Source: Pirellulaceae bacterium (lineage in GTDB: Bacteria > Planctomycetota > Planctomycetia > Pirellulales > Pirellulaceae). Taken from it: a stretch of 64,000 nt of DNA. This document shows, in pieces, positions 18,640 to 27,260 of this stretch. Numbering within the stretch: position 1 is the first letter of the stretch; the number at the start of each line of letters is the position of its first letter. Position numbers and translations under genes: made by a program. Location of the stretch: positions 551,958-615,957 of the forward strand of contig BPJU01000001.1 in the NCBI GenBank assembly GCA_026004775.1. The letters are read 5' to 3'. The notes beneath the pieces were generated by a model. That model was not told the origin of the DNA, did not search any database, and saw nothing but the letters and a program-made list of their open reading frames with translations.

Positions 18640-18787
18640 CGCTGTCGCTGTCATTCAGCGCCTCGGCCAGGCGAGCGTGCCGCCAAACGCCGCAGCGGTC
18701 CAAAGCCTCTTGTATGAAAGTCACCTGTAAGGTTTTCGAGTTCGGTGCGTCAAACTCCCAGAGCTTGCCGCTTGAGGTGGTGAGCAA
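18640..18787 (-). pseudogene. Protein-coding fragment next to element A/B
   Basis: The minus strand reads about 50 protein-like residues (LLTTSSGKLWEFDAPNSK, then TLQVTFIQEALDRCGVW, RHARLAEALNDSDSGAEF) before running into element B/A sequence. I do not recognise the family. It looks like the 3' part of a gene cut off by the repeat cluster. Confidence 0.3.
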
Positions 18788-18825
18788 AAGGCGATGTGGT
18801 CCAGCTCACGGAGGAGTTTTATACC

Positions 18826-18984
18826 ATGAGATGCTTTTTCAAGCCGGTGCTTGCCGAGCTCGCTCTCGCAGGGCTCACGATTGCCGCGAGTCTGCCTGTA
18901 GTGCCGACGTGGTCTGTCGGAACCGTGCGGCCGGCCGTGTTGAGGTGCAGCGACCAGTGGCCGGCAACGGGAAGTTTATGGTGA
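18826..18984 (+). CDS. Small putative secreted or membrane protein
   Basis: 52-residue ORF beginning MRCFFKPVLAELALAGLTI, with a basic start and hydrophobic core like a signal peptide, then a short tail ending PATGSLW. A strong Shine-Dalgarno GGAGGAG lies 9 bases before ATG 18826. It has no recognisable family and may be a truncated exported protein. It lies in the 18.6-19.2 kb stretch between the repeat cluster and the TVP38 gene, where nothing else is seen. Confidence 0.4.
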   Translation: MRCFFKPVLAELALAGLTIAASLPVVPTWSVGTVRPAVLRCSDQWPATGSLW

Positions 18985-19197
18985 CGCGTAACGCGCTACC
19001 GTACTTTTCCGTTTCCGCTGCACCGCGGGACGGGTTCGCCACCGTTCCGTCCCAGTACCAGCTTGCCAGGAAATGCATCAGCAAACCCACCAGCAAACAC
19101 TCCGACAGGCTCGGCGACGCATGACCCACTGGCGAAAAAGCGGCAAACGCTGTGCAGTTGCCGTTGTGGACTAGGCTTGAGGCGTAACGACGCGATT

Positions 19198-20013
19198 ATG
19201 GACTACAATAAAACCCTGGCCCGGGAATGGGAGCCTGAGCGAGCAATGAGAGCTGCGTCCGCCATGCGCGTTGTAGTGGTATTGGTGCTTTTGGTCGCGG
19301 TTGCTACCGCCGTGGCGCTGCTACCCACGGGCGAGTATCTCAAATGGCTGCTTGAAAAAGTCGAATCTGTGGGCCCGTGGGGACCGGTTCTGTTGGCCGG
19401 GGTCTATGCCGTAGCCTGCGTCTTTTTCATCCCCGGCTCCATGCTGACCCTAGGGGCGGGCTTTTTGTTTGGCGTTGTCCGCGGCACAATCGCCGTATCG
19501 GCCGGAAGCGTGCTTGGGGCCACGGCGGCATTCCTGTTTGGTAGGACGTTGCTGCGGGGATGGGTTGAAAAACGCATCGCAGGCAATCCCCGATTTTGCG
19601 CCATCGACCGTGCCTTGGGGCAACACGGTTTCAAGATCGTGCTCCTCGTGCGCCTCTCGCCAGTCTTTCCCTTCAACCTTTTGAACTACGCCTTCGGATT
19701 AACGGATGTCCGGCTGTGGGAATACGTGCTGGCATCCTGGATCGGGATGCTGCCGGGGACGTTGATGTATGTGTATCTGGGCACGGCTCTCAAGAGCCTG
19801 GCCGATGTGGTGGCCGGGGCACCCAAGGGCGGAACCTTCCAAAACCTTTTCTTCATCGTAGGCCTGGCGATGACCGTGATCGCGACGATTGTGATCACGC
19901 AAGTAGCGAGGCGCGCACTGAACGAAGCGGTGGCTGGCTGCCGCGCGACGGCTCAGGATGCGACTGAAGAAAGGGCAATACATTCCAACGGGAGTTCGGT
20001 AGGAGTACTGTGA
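19198..20013 (+). CDS. TVP38/TMEM64 (DedA/VTT-like) membrane protein
   Basis: 271-residue polytopic inner-membrane protein of the TVP38/TMEM64 (VTT domain) family. Residues about 20-45 form the first membrane helix. The core motif FIPGSMLTLGAGFLFG is followed by ATAAFLFGR and then VRLSPVFPFNLLNYAFGLT, both family hallmarks. The open frame extends upstream but ATG 19198 gives a sensible N-terminus; ATG 19246 is an alternative. It is followed after 25 bases by a mercuric-reductase-like flavoprotein, a pairing often seen and probably one operon. The substrate is uncertain; VTT proteins have been linked to lipid scrambling and metal or selenite uptake. Confidence 0.88.
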   Translation: MDYNKTLAREWEPERAMRAASAMRVVVVLVLLVAVATAVALLPTGEYLKWLLEKVESVGPWGPVLLAGVYAVACVFFIPGSMLTLGAGFLFGVVRGTIAVSAGSVLGATAAFLFGRTLLRGWVEKRIAGNPRFCAIDRALGQHGFKIVLLVRLSPVFPFNLLNYAFGLTDVRLWEYVLASWIGMLPGTLMYVYLGTALKSLADVVAGAPKGGTFQNLFFIVGLAMTVIATIVITQVARRALNEAVAGCRATAQDATEERAIHSNGSSVGVL

Positions 20014-20038
20014 AACCAGCCTGCGGATGGGGAGCGCG

Positions 20039-21565
20039 ATGTCCCAACAGCTTTTGCCGCACGTTAGCCCGGATGACGTCTACAACCGAACGCTGGTGGC
20101 GAACGTCCACCCTGCCGACTGGAGCAATCCTGAACCTGGTCCACGGTACAATCTGGTTGTAGTGGGAGCGGGGACGGCCGGCTTGGTAGCTGCGGCGGCT
20201 GCGGCGGGGCTGGGAGCCAGGGTCGCCCTGATCGAGCGGCACCTGTTAGGCGGCGATTGCCTTAACTATGGGTGCGTCCCATCCAAAGGGATAATCAGTG
20301 CGGCTCGCATCGCAGCCACGGTGCGCGATGCCGGGCAATTTGGGGTACACGTCGCGGGCGGGTGGAACGCCGATTTTGCAGCCGTGATGGAGCGGATGCG
20401 GAGGCTCCGAGCCGGGATCAGCCGGCACGATGCGGCGGCTCGGTTCCGCGATCTGGGTGTAGATGTCTTTTTTGGCGAAGCCCGCTTCACCGGTCCCGAC
20501 ACGATAGCCGTTTCCGGGAGCACGCTCCGCTTCAGTAAGGCGGTTATTGCCACCGGGGCACGCGCCGCAGCTCCACCCATCCCCGGCCTGGACCAGGTGG
20601 ATTACCTGACCAACGAATCGGTCTTTTCACTTACCGAGCTTCCCGGGCGACTGGGGATCATCGGTGCCGGCCCCATCGGATGTGAACTTGCGCAGAGCTT
20701 TGCCCGGTTTGGTTCGCAAGTCATTCTCGTCGAAACCGCTCACGGCATTCTGCCGCGCGAAGAGCCCGACGCGGCGGAGATCGTCAAGGAATCGCTCTTG
20801 CGGGACGGTGTGCGCGTGCTTTGCTGTGCACGGAGCATGGAAGTGTGCCGGCGCGGCGATCGGATTTTCTTGCATCTTGAATCGCACGGTACCACTCACC
20901 AGGAACCGGTTGACAAGCTGCTGGTGGCCACCGGACGCGCGCCCAATGTGGAGGATCTGAACCTGGAAGCCGCAGGCGTTGCGTACGACACCAAGACAGG
21001 CGTTTACGTGGACCAGTATCTGCGCACGACAAACCCACGAGTATTTGCGGCCGGAGACGTCTGCTCCCCATACAAGTTTACCCACGCGGCCGACTTCATG
21101 GCCCGGATCGTGATTCGCAACGCCTTGTTCAAGGGCAGAGCCAAGGTCAGCGCGCTGGTGATTCCTTGGTGCACGTACACGTCACCAGAGATCGCTCACG
21201 TGGGACTCTACCCCAAGGAAGCGGAAGCCAAAGGCATAGCCATCGACAGCTACACCCAAGAGCTGAGCGGCGTGGACCGGGCTGTATTGGAAGGCGAGGC
21301 GGAAGGATTTGTGCGCATCTATACCAAGAAAGGAACCGATCGAATTGTCGGTGCAACGATCGTGGCCGCAAACGCTGGGGAGATGATCTCTGAGGTCACC
21401 CTGGCAATGACGCACGGACTGGGACTGAAAAAGATTGCCGACAGCATTCATCCCTATCCGACGAGGGCCGAAGCCATCCGCAAGATTGGCGATCTTTACA
21501 ACCGATCTCGCCTGACCCCGTTTGTCAAGCGGTTGTTCCGAACCTGGTTCGCGTGGACCCGCTGA
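20039..21565 (+). CDS. Mercuric-reductase-like FAD pyridine nucleotide-disulfide oxidoreductase
   Basis: 508-residue flavoprotein of the dihydrolipoamide dehydrogenase/mercuric reductase superfamily. FAD-binding VVVGAGTAGLVAA is followed by the redox disulfide GGDCLNYGCVPSK, NAD-binding IIGAGPIGCELA and the C-terminal dimerisation motif HPYPTRAEA. It lacks an N-terminal HMA domain and the C-terminal vicinal Cys pair of true MerA and ends ...RTWFAWTR, so it is a MerA-like protein of unknown substrate. ATG 20039 has GGGGAG 5 bases upstream, whereas ATG 20027 has none. It probably shares a transcript with the TVP38 gene. A genuine MerA C-terminal remnant lies just downstream. Confidence 0.88.
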   Translation: MSQQLLPHVSPDDVYNRTLVANVHPADWSNPEPGPRYNLVVVGAGTAGLVAAAAAAGLGARVALIERHLLGGDCLNYGCVPSKGIISAARIAATVRDAGQFGVHVAGGWNADFAAVMERMRRLRAGISRHDAAARFRDLGVDVFFGEARFTGPDTIAVSGSTLRFSKAVIATGARAAAPPIPGLDQVDYLTNESVFSLTELPGRLGIIGAGPIGCELAQSFARFGSQVILVETAHGILPREEPDAAEIVKESLLRDGVRVLCCARSMEVCRRGDRIFLHLESHGTTHQEPVDKLLVATGRAPNVEDLNLEAAGVAYDTKTGVYVDQYLRTTNPRVFAAGDVCSPYKFTHAADFMARIVIRNALFKGRAKVSALVIPWCTYTSPEIAHVGLYPKEAEAKGIAIDSYTQELSGVDRAVLEGEAEGFVRIYTKKGTDRIVGATIVAANAGEMISEVTLAMTHGLGLKKIADSIHPYPTRAEAIRKIGDLYNRSRLTPFVKRLFRTWFAWTR

Positions 21566-21641
21566 CGATGCTCGGCTGGTTGCGTTTGGCTCGACGCCCG
21601 GACCAGCTATCTGACGGAAGAGGGCATTTCGATACAAGTTG

Positions 21642-21785
21642 ATGGAAATCAGCTTGGCCATCAAGCACGGCATCACCGCAAAGGAACTGGCTTTGTCGTT
21701 CCACTCCTATTTGACCTTGAATGAGGTCGTTAAATTGTGCGCGCTTACATTCGGCAAGAACGTGAGCAAGTGTCGCGCCACCTGA
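21642..21785 (+). pseudogene. Mercuric reductase (MerA) C-terminal remnant
   Basis: 47 codons reading MEISLAIKHGITAKELA then FHSYLTLNEVVKLCALTFGK, ending VSKCRAT. This matches the end of the MerA dimerisation domain (the family pattern is AI.HG.T..DLA..F.PYLT..E..KLAA.TF.KDV..LSCC). The terminal CC is lost and nothing upstream encodes the rest, so the gene is a stump. It belongs with the merT and merR remnants beyond. Confidence 0.65.
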
Positions 21786-22160
21786 ACACTCGCCTTGTAG
21801 CCAGCCGCAGCTTGCGGTTCCGGCTGGGGTGCACAACATGAATGAGCGGCCGGCGTCACTTCCGCAGGGCAACAGGCTTCGACCGCCGGCACCGCACGGG
21901 GCTTACCCCGCCAGCGTGTCCAGGTCCGTCTGATGGGCGGCCGGTGAGATACCGGGCGACACCCAGCAGTGCGAACGTGGCGGCGAGAAAGTACAGGCGA
22001 TACTGCTCGAAAAAACTACCCACCGGTTTGCACCCGGACGTACACAGCGGTGAGTCAGCAAAGATAATCTCCGCAGCATACTCGCCCTGAAGCAACGCAT
22101 GCAGGGTTTTCCCTTTTCGCCGCACTGGGGACAAAGTGTGGGGGGAACGGTGATGGGGGT
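21720..22160 (-). pseudogene. Mercury transport (MerT-like) remnant and Cys-rich tail
   Basis: Reading on the minus strand after merR: a zinc-ribbon-like stretch (LCPQCGEKGK), then in another frame GSFFEQYRLYFLAATFALLGVA, which matches the third membrane helix region of MerT (EPYR.YF...T..LLG.A.Y). Further on is a cysteine-rich stretch (VEACCPAEVTPAAHSCCAPQ). Stops and frame changes separate them and the MerT N-terminal helices are missing, so the locus is decayed. Confidence 0.45.
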
Positions 22161-22183
22161 GTTGCTTATCAACCTTTCCTTCT

Positions 22184-22690
22184 TCATCCGCTGCGGTAAC
22201 CATCCAGTGCCTTGAGGAAGCGACAGTCCGAACCGCCCCCTTTTTCGCAACACTCCCGGACCAGCCGGACCAGTGCTCTCTTTATTCGTTGCACAGCCCT
22301 GATTTTTGGCTCGACGGCAGCAATCGTGATTTCTGCTTGAGCCGGGACATCATCGCAAGACATTTTCCGGATCGACCCGCAGCGAAAGAAGCTCTTTTAT
22401 TTCGCTCAGTGTAAAACCGAGTTTCTTGGAGCCTATCCGAAAACCGGTTCGAGGGCCTATCGATAAGGGGACCAAGGGCGGTTTTCGGATAGGTAGTTAG
22501 CACGCTGAATAAACAACAAGCGGGTCACCACTGCTTCGTCGAACTGCTGGTAGCTGGATGCTCTTGGGTGTGGCTTTGCCAGCCGTCCTTGTCGTTGATA
22601 GAACCGCACCGTCTCGATGCCTATCCGCGCCATCGTGCAACTTGCCCGAGGGCGATACCATCCCGAGTTGAAAGCCAAACCAAGAAACGT
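22184..22690 (-). pseudogene. merR pseudogene interrupted by a 68-bp MITE
   Basis: Mercury-type MerR regulator in pieces. GKL... is followed after a one-base shift by GIETVRFYQRQGRLAKP and SYQQFDEAVVTRLLFIQRA. Here a 68-bp element interrupts, and the frame resumes with KKLGFTLSEIKELLSLRVDP. After another shift it continues VEPKIRAVQRIKRALVRLV and RECCEKGGGSDCRFLKALDG to a TGA at 22184-22186. The Hg-binding Cys pattern is conserved. Removing the element and one target copy rebuilds R-A-K-K-L-G exactly. At least two further indels show long inactivity. Confidence 0.8.
22429..22496. mobile_element. 68-bp IS5-like MITE, copy 2 (inside merR)
   Basis: Same 68-bp element as 6134-6201, with GAGCCTATCCGAAAACCG and CGGTTTTCGGATAGGTAG as inverted ends. 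On the merR strand the flanks are TAA on one side and CAA on the other, a TNA-type duplication with one later mutation. It splits merR between codons for FIQRA and KKLGF. Confidence 0.82.
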
Positions 22691-22838
22691 GCGGCAAGTG
22701 ATAGTAGCTATATCGGGATGGATTCTGCTGCGCTTTTTCACAAGAAATTCAACTTTTTTATCGCCCACCGCTTTCTGGGCAAAGAACGAACGCAAACCAT
22801 CGGATGTTGGTGTGACTGCGCGTACGACCGCGAATCGC

Positions 22839-23192
22839 CTATTGAGTTCTAGTATCAGGCCTGATAACCAAGGCCACGGTAAGCCAACGCTTCGGAATGG
22901 CCGGATGGATACCTCGAGGGACCACGACACAAAGACCGTCGGAAGATTTTGCCAGGGCACCCGAGAAAACGCCCGCAATAATGTTGGGTGTTCGCGTTTT
23001 TTCCAGGGGGGCCGCGAGTTCTGTGAGTATCGGCACGAGTGGTTCAATGGAGAAACACCTGAGGTATCGGTTCGTCGCGTGAAGTGCGCTCAGGGCATCA
23101 CGCACTTGGGAAAAGGTCGTTTCACCATCACACCCCGGAGATACCACGATATGGAGCCATGGCCAGGGCAGTGCCGACAGCAATTCCATCAT
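22839..23192 (-). pseudogene. Fragment resembling DUF5131 (phage Gp37/Gp68)
   Basis: 117 residues starting MMELLSALPWPWLHIVVS, followed by SALHATNRYLRCFSIEPLVP. These resemble the ALPWPWP.. and ..VRF.S.EPLLGP segments of DUF5131 proteins. The upstream half (with its cysteines) is absent because the minus frame is closed above 23192, and the tail is not family-like. A degraded fragment is the best reading; the match is by eye only. Confidence 0.3.
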
Positions 23193-23752
23193 TCGCAGGT
23201 GACCCGGGCAAAAACGCTTCTACAGATTATAAAAAACGGACGCAGGTTACTCCACCTGTTGTTCGTCGGTCGCCCACCTACATCGGTGTAACCATGCGGC
23301 ATCGGTTGGACAATAAGCAGACGCGTACTGGAGCTTTGGCAGTTGAAAACCATTGCACTTGTATGCTGCGGGTAACTGGAGGTGACTATGCGTGGTCGCT
23401 GTTCTGTGACAGTGTCATGCTAAATGTGCTGAAGTGGTTCGAGCTATTGGGGGTAAAAATCCTTGCCGAGGACGCTTCTGGCCACAATTTGGCGGAAGAA
23501 CAGCGATGGCTTGCCAGGATCAAAAAAGCACGTACCAAAAAACGATTTAAGGACTACTGTGCGCGGAGACTGGCCTATCTCGGTGTTATGGGAGCTATTG
23601 CCAGAGTCGGGGATTGCCGTAACGACGCTAACAGACAAGTTCTGGTAGTTGGTGTCGTGGAGGACGGGCCGCACCGTTCACTTGCCTGGGACGTCGGGCA
23701 TTCGCCGGTTGATGCCGAGACGGTCACCAGGTCTGGGCTTGAGCGGTGCAGG
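23193..23752. other. 560-bp stretch without a recognised gene
   Basis: A plus-strand frame is open through 23854 (MLNVLKWFELLGVKIL..., about 180 residues), but it overlaps the end of the minus-strand regulator and shows no recognisable motif. I do not call it. No hairpin or repeat of the families listed here is seen. Confidence 0.4.
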
Positions 23753-24904
23753 CTACTTGGTAGCCTTACTTGCCGGGGCAGCGGTGGTGTGTCCCACACA
23801 CAGTATGTGCGGCAATCTGAGGTGTTGCGTTGCGCTTTGTCCCTGCTCGGCTAGGGCGCGGAGCAGGACCTGCATCGCCGCGCGGCCCATTTGGTACCAA
23901 TCGGCCTGGTGACAGGTCAAGCCAAGGACTTCTTCTCCCCCAGCCCCCATCACACTGAGATCCTCCGGTACTCGCACCGCGCGGCGCCGCAGTTCATCTA
24001 TGGCCATCTTTGCAAGTGTATTGTTAAAACAGTACAAAGCGGTCGGACACGGTTGCAACGCGAGTAACTCGTCAACCATCCGGCGGGTACCCACTTCCGT
24101 CAATTCGGTGGGGATTTCCCACTTTGGGCGGCGATATAGGCCGGCGTCGCGCATGCCCTGGCGATATCCCAGGGGGCGGGACGGGTTCCTTTCTGTGCGA
24201 GCCCAGTGCGCATAGGCAATGCGCCGGTGCCCGAGTTGGGCCAGGTAGCGGATGGCTTCACGGGCGCCCTGAAGAGAATCATCGCGGACGGAATGAATAC
24301 CAGGCACATTCGCGTCCTCATCAAGGAGAACGATTGGAGAATCGCAGCCGGCCAAACGCCGCAGCATCTTCTCCTCTTGATAGGAGACGCACATTATGCC
24401 TCGCACGTGTCCGGCGTCGCAGAAGGCCCGCACCGTCTCGCGCCACTCGCGAGTCGTCGTGCGCCGGACGAGCAGTTGGAACCCGGCCTTGCTGGCTTCG
24501 TCCAAAGCACCTTGTAACATCCGTCCGCTGATCTCTCGGTTGGCGAACTCTTCGTGTCCCTGAGCGTCCACGAAGTCCGTCTGCACATAGCCCACAAGTT
24601 TCTGCTGGACGCGTTTGAGCCGCCCCAGAGTCGGGGGCTGGATGAACGTCCCTCTGTGGCGAATCTTGAGGATCAGCCCCTCGCGCTGGAGGGCCTCGGC
24701 CGCCAGTCGTACCGTTTCTCGACTGACGCCCAACTGTTCGGCCAGTTCGACTTCAGTCGGCAGCTTTCCGTTCGGGAAATAATTCTCGGCAATGGCCCGC
24801 CGTAGTGCCTGCTCGACCTGTGCCACCATGCTCGGAGGCCGGGTGATTCGCTTGAAGGTTGAGGATTTTGATCGGCGGGGGCGGCGTTGTTCGGAGCTTC
24901 GCAT
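23753..24904 (-). CDS. GntR-type HTH / LacI-type sensor transcriptional regulator
   Basis: 383-residue regulator of AraR-like architecture. Residues about 25-92 form a GntR winged helix (LPTEVELAEQLGVSRETVRLAAEALQREGLI). Residues about 105-375 form a LacI/periplasmic-binding-protein-like sugar sensor (LAQLGHRRIAYAHW, GYRQGMRDAG, TALYCFNNTLAKMAIDELRR, VMGAGGEEV). It is transcribed away from the secreted carbohydrate-processing genes at 25-29.8 kb, which it probably represses until a sugar binds. A perfect 15-bp palindrome inside the divergent promoter (24942-24956) is the likely operator. Confidence 0.9.
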   Translation of the reverse strand: MRSSEQRRPRRSKSSTFKRITRPPSMVAQVEQALRRAIAENYFPNGKLPTEVELAEQLGVSRETVRLAAEALQREGLILKIRHRGTFIQPPTLGRLKRVQQKLVGYVQTDFVDAQGHEEFANREISGRMLQGALDEASKAGFQLLVRRTTTREWRETVRAFCDAGHVRGIMCVSYQEEKMLRRLAGCDSPIVLLDEDANVPGIHSVRDDSLQGAREAIRYLAQLGHRRIAYAHWARTERNPSRPLGYRQGMRDAGLYRRPKWEIPTELTEVGTRRMVDELLALQPCPTALYCFNNTLAKMAIDELRRRAVRVPEDLSVMGAGGEEVLGLTCHQADWYQMGRAAMQVLLRALAEQGQSATQHLRLPHILCVGHTTAAPASKATK

Positions 24905-24939
24905 CGGTACTCGCCTGTTTTTTAAACTATTTTACAAGT

Positions 24940-24968
24940 TTGACATTCCGAATGTCTATCGGACTAAT
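24940..24968 (+). promoter_or_regulatory. Promoter with embedded palindromic operator
   Basis: TTGACA (24940-24945) and ACTAAT (24963-24968) are separated by exactly 17 bases. The spacer and -35 contain the perfect palindrome GACATTC-C-GAATGTC (24942-24956). It lies between the divergent GntR/LacI regulator and the glycoside-processing operon, so it is a natural repressor site. TSS and binding are inferred. Confidence 0.6.
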
Positions 24969-25087
24969 CGTATCGCTCGTGCAGGCGAAAGCCAATACAA
25001 TCAACTTTGCAAATGATCGACTGGATGGAGTGCAAAGTCCCGCAAGCATCGCAATCGAGCCCGCTTCCAGCCATTGGGAGATCGACC

Positions 25088-27202
25088 GTGGTGTCTCGAA
25101 AAGCTCGGCTTCTGTTCCTGATCCTCGTGATCGAAACGTTAGCCTTGGGACACGTGACAAAGGCTGACGCAGAAACCAATTCAAAGGCGGCCAGTCAGGC
25201 TCGCTTAGCGCCCGATCTTTTTCCCCAAGAGTTGGTCGATTTCGTCCCCGAACCCCAGCAGCCCGTTTTCACCGGAGCGGGACCAGGATCTTGGGATGCC
25301 CGCATTCGTGAACGCGGTTGGATTCTGCGCGAGGCCGACCAGTACCGCATGTGGTACACGGGCTTCGAACATGACAGCAGCCCCCTGCTGAAACTTGGCT
25401 ATGCGACGAGTCCCGATGGCATCCATTGGACGCGTTACGACAAGAACCCGATTTATGATGAGCATTGGGTCGAGGACATGATGCTGGTCCGACACGAGGG
25501 GACCTACTACATGTTCGCCGAAGGAAAAGGGGACCAGGCGCAGCTCTTGACCTCGCCGGACGGAATTAAGTGGAAGCGTGTGGGACAACTCGATGTGCGT
25601 AAGAAGAACGGCGAACCGATCGAACCCGGCCCCTACGGAACGCCTACCGCTTGGGTCGAGAACAATGTCTGGTATCTGTTTTACGAGCGCCGCGACTTGG
25701 GCATCTGGTTGGCCACGTCGCGGGACATGAAGATTTGGACCAATGTTCAAGACGAGCCGGTCATCACTCTAGGGCCAGGCGAGTACGATAAGGACCAAGT
25801 CGCCCTCAACCAAATCATCAAGTACAACGGCCGATACTACGCCTACTACCACGGCGCAGGAGCCCCGCTGCCAGGCACTCGGAAGCGATTGTGGTGCACC
25901 TGCGTGGCTACATCCAAGAATCTGATTCATTGGGAAAAGTACGCAAGGAATCCGCTGTTCCCCTTGGAAGAAAACAAGTCGAGTGGAATTGTCGTCCACG
26001 ACGGACAACGGTTCTTGCTTTACACCATGCACGATCAGGTGGTTCGGCACGTGCCGCGTGAGACCAAGAAGGCCACACCCGCGGAACGCGCAGAAGGTCC
26101 AAACAATACCACGGCCAGGCGGTTGGCAATCGGCGGTGCCGGACCGGAGATTGTAAAGGCGACGATTATCGGCCCGCCGTTTCATGCCCCGGAACTGTTT
26201 CAGAGTTTTGAGGACTACTACAATCCGCGACTCAGACGGCTTCGTGACGAGTACAAACTGAATCAGGTGGTCGCAGGCGAACCGAACGAATTTCGCCGCA
26301 TCCTGAAGTTACGGAACTGGGTCCATCAACGCTGGAAGTTCGACTTCGATCAGAACTTCAAGGGTGATGCCTTCTCTATCCTGGAAAAGGCCAAGACCGG
26401 TTGCGGCTTCAACTGTTCTCATTCGATGACGGTCCAGCATGCCGTTTTGTCCTCGATGGGCTACGTCTCTCGTTATGTTCTGGTTGATCGCAACCACGAG
26501 GACTTCGGTCGCAGCATGCATCATGGCGTCAACGAGGTCTGGTCCAACGATTATGCGAAATGGGTGCTGCTCGATGCACAATACGACTGCCATTTTGAAC
26601 GAGTCGGCGTGCCGTTGTCGGCATTGGAACTACACGAAGCTGTTCGGGCCGACGGCGGACAAGGGGTCGTTCTGGTCAAGGGCGTGGAGCGACGCGAAGC
26701 CGCGATGGCCCCCGACAACGACCCGACGGCACATGAGGCCACCATCCGTAGTTACTGGTGGGTCTGCTGGCCGCAGCGGCAGAATCCATTTAGCCAGCCC
26801 CATTTCGCTGCGCGCGATCGATTGGTCATTTTCGACAACCAGGCCTTTCGCACGGCAGTCTGGTTTCGGGGCCCCGCCGAGAAGCTGACAAAGCACTGGG
26901 CTTACGCCGCGAAAGCCTTTATTCCTACCAACGATCGAACACAGATCGAGTGGACCCCTGGCGTCCCTGAGTTGCGGGTTCATTGCGCCCAGCCGGACGA
27001 ATTGGAAGTCGAAATCCGCAGTGCCACTCCGAACTTCAAGACGTATGTCGTTCAGTGCAATGGGGACGATCCGCAGTTGTGCGACGATGGGCGATACCGT
27101 TGGAAACTGAAACCGGGCACGAATTCCTTGCGGGTGCAATGCCGGAATCTGTTCGAGATTGATGGCCCGCCAGTGATTGCTGAGGTGACGTATCTGCCGT
27201 AA
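25088..27202 (+). CDS. Secreted GH43-like beta-propeller fused to transglutaminase-like domain
   Basis: 704-residue exported protein. The signal peptide VSRKARLLFLILVIETLAL is followed by a propeller domain of glycoside-hydrolase type (about residues 60-340) with repeated blade motifs LGYATSPDGIHWTRY, TSPDGIKWKRV and ATSRDMKIWT. A transglutaminase-like domain follows (about 400-530): GCGFNCSHSMTVQHAVL (Cys), HHGVNEVW (His) and WVLLDAQYD (Asp), a Cys-His-Asp triad. The end is beta-rich. GTG 25088 is chosen because GGGAG lies 7 bases upstream and the signal peptide then begins at residue 1-2; a TTG at 25007 is the only longer option. First gene after the operator; probably co-transcribed with the next two. 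Confidence 0.75.
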   Translation: MVSRKARLLFLILVIETLALGHVTKADAETNSKAASQARLAPDLFPQELVDFVPEPQQPVFTGAGPGSWDARIRERGWILREADQYRMWYTGFEHDSSPLLKLGYATSPDGIHWTRYDKNPIYDEHWVEDMMLVRHEGTYYMFAEGKGDQAQLLTSPDGIKWKRVGQLDVRKKNGEPIEPGPYGTPTAWVENNVWYLFYERRDLGIWLATSRDMKIWTNVQDEPVITLGPGEYDKDQVALNQIIKYNGRYYAYYHGAGAPLPGTRKRLWCTCVATSKNLIHWEKYARNPLFPLEENKSSGIVVHDGQRFLLYTMHDQVVRHVPRETKKATPAERAEGPNNTTARRLAIGGAGPEIVKATIIGPPFHAPELFQSFEDYYNPRLRRLRDEYKLNQVVAGEPNEFRRILKLRNWVHQRWKFDFDQNFKGDAFSILEKAKTGCGFNCSHSMTVQHAVLSSMGYVSRYVLVDRNHEDFGRSMHHGVNEVWSNDYAKWVLLDAQYDCHFERVGVPLSALELHEAVRADGGQGVVLVKGVERREAAMAPDNDPTAHEATIRSYWWVCWPQRQNPFSQPHFAARDRLVIFDNQAFRTAVWFRGPAEKLTKHWAYAAKAFIPTNDRTQIEWTPGVPELRVHCAQPDELEVEIRSATPNFKTYVVQCNGDDPQLCDDGRYRWKLKPGTNSLRVQCRNLFEIDGPPVIAEVTYLP

Positions 27203-27260
27203 ACGTTTCTTCCACTTACCTCACAGAACGACAATTGCTTTGTTTAGGAGGCCAACAATC

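Noticed and set aside
18714..19124. 136-residue plus-strand ORF
   Set aside because: Overlaps the better-supported 52-residue ORF with a strong ribosome site; composition not protein-like.
20039..21565. True mercuric reductase MerA
   Set aside because: No HMA domain and no C-terminal vicinal cysteines; only the redox-disulfide flavoprotein core is shared.
23084..23854. 256-residue plus-strand ORF
   Set aside because: Overlaps the 3' end of the minus-strand regulator and the DUF5131-like fragment; no ribosome site or recognisable motif.
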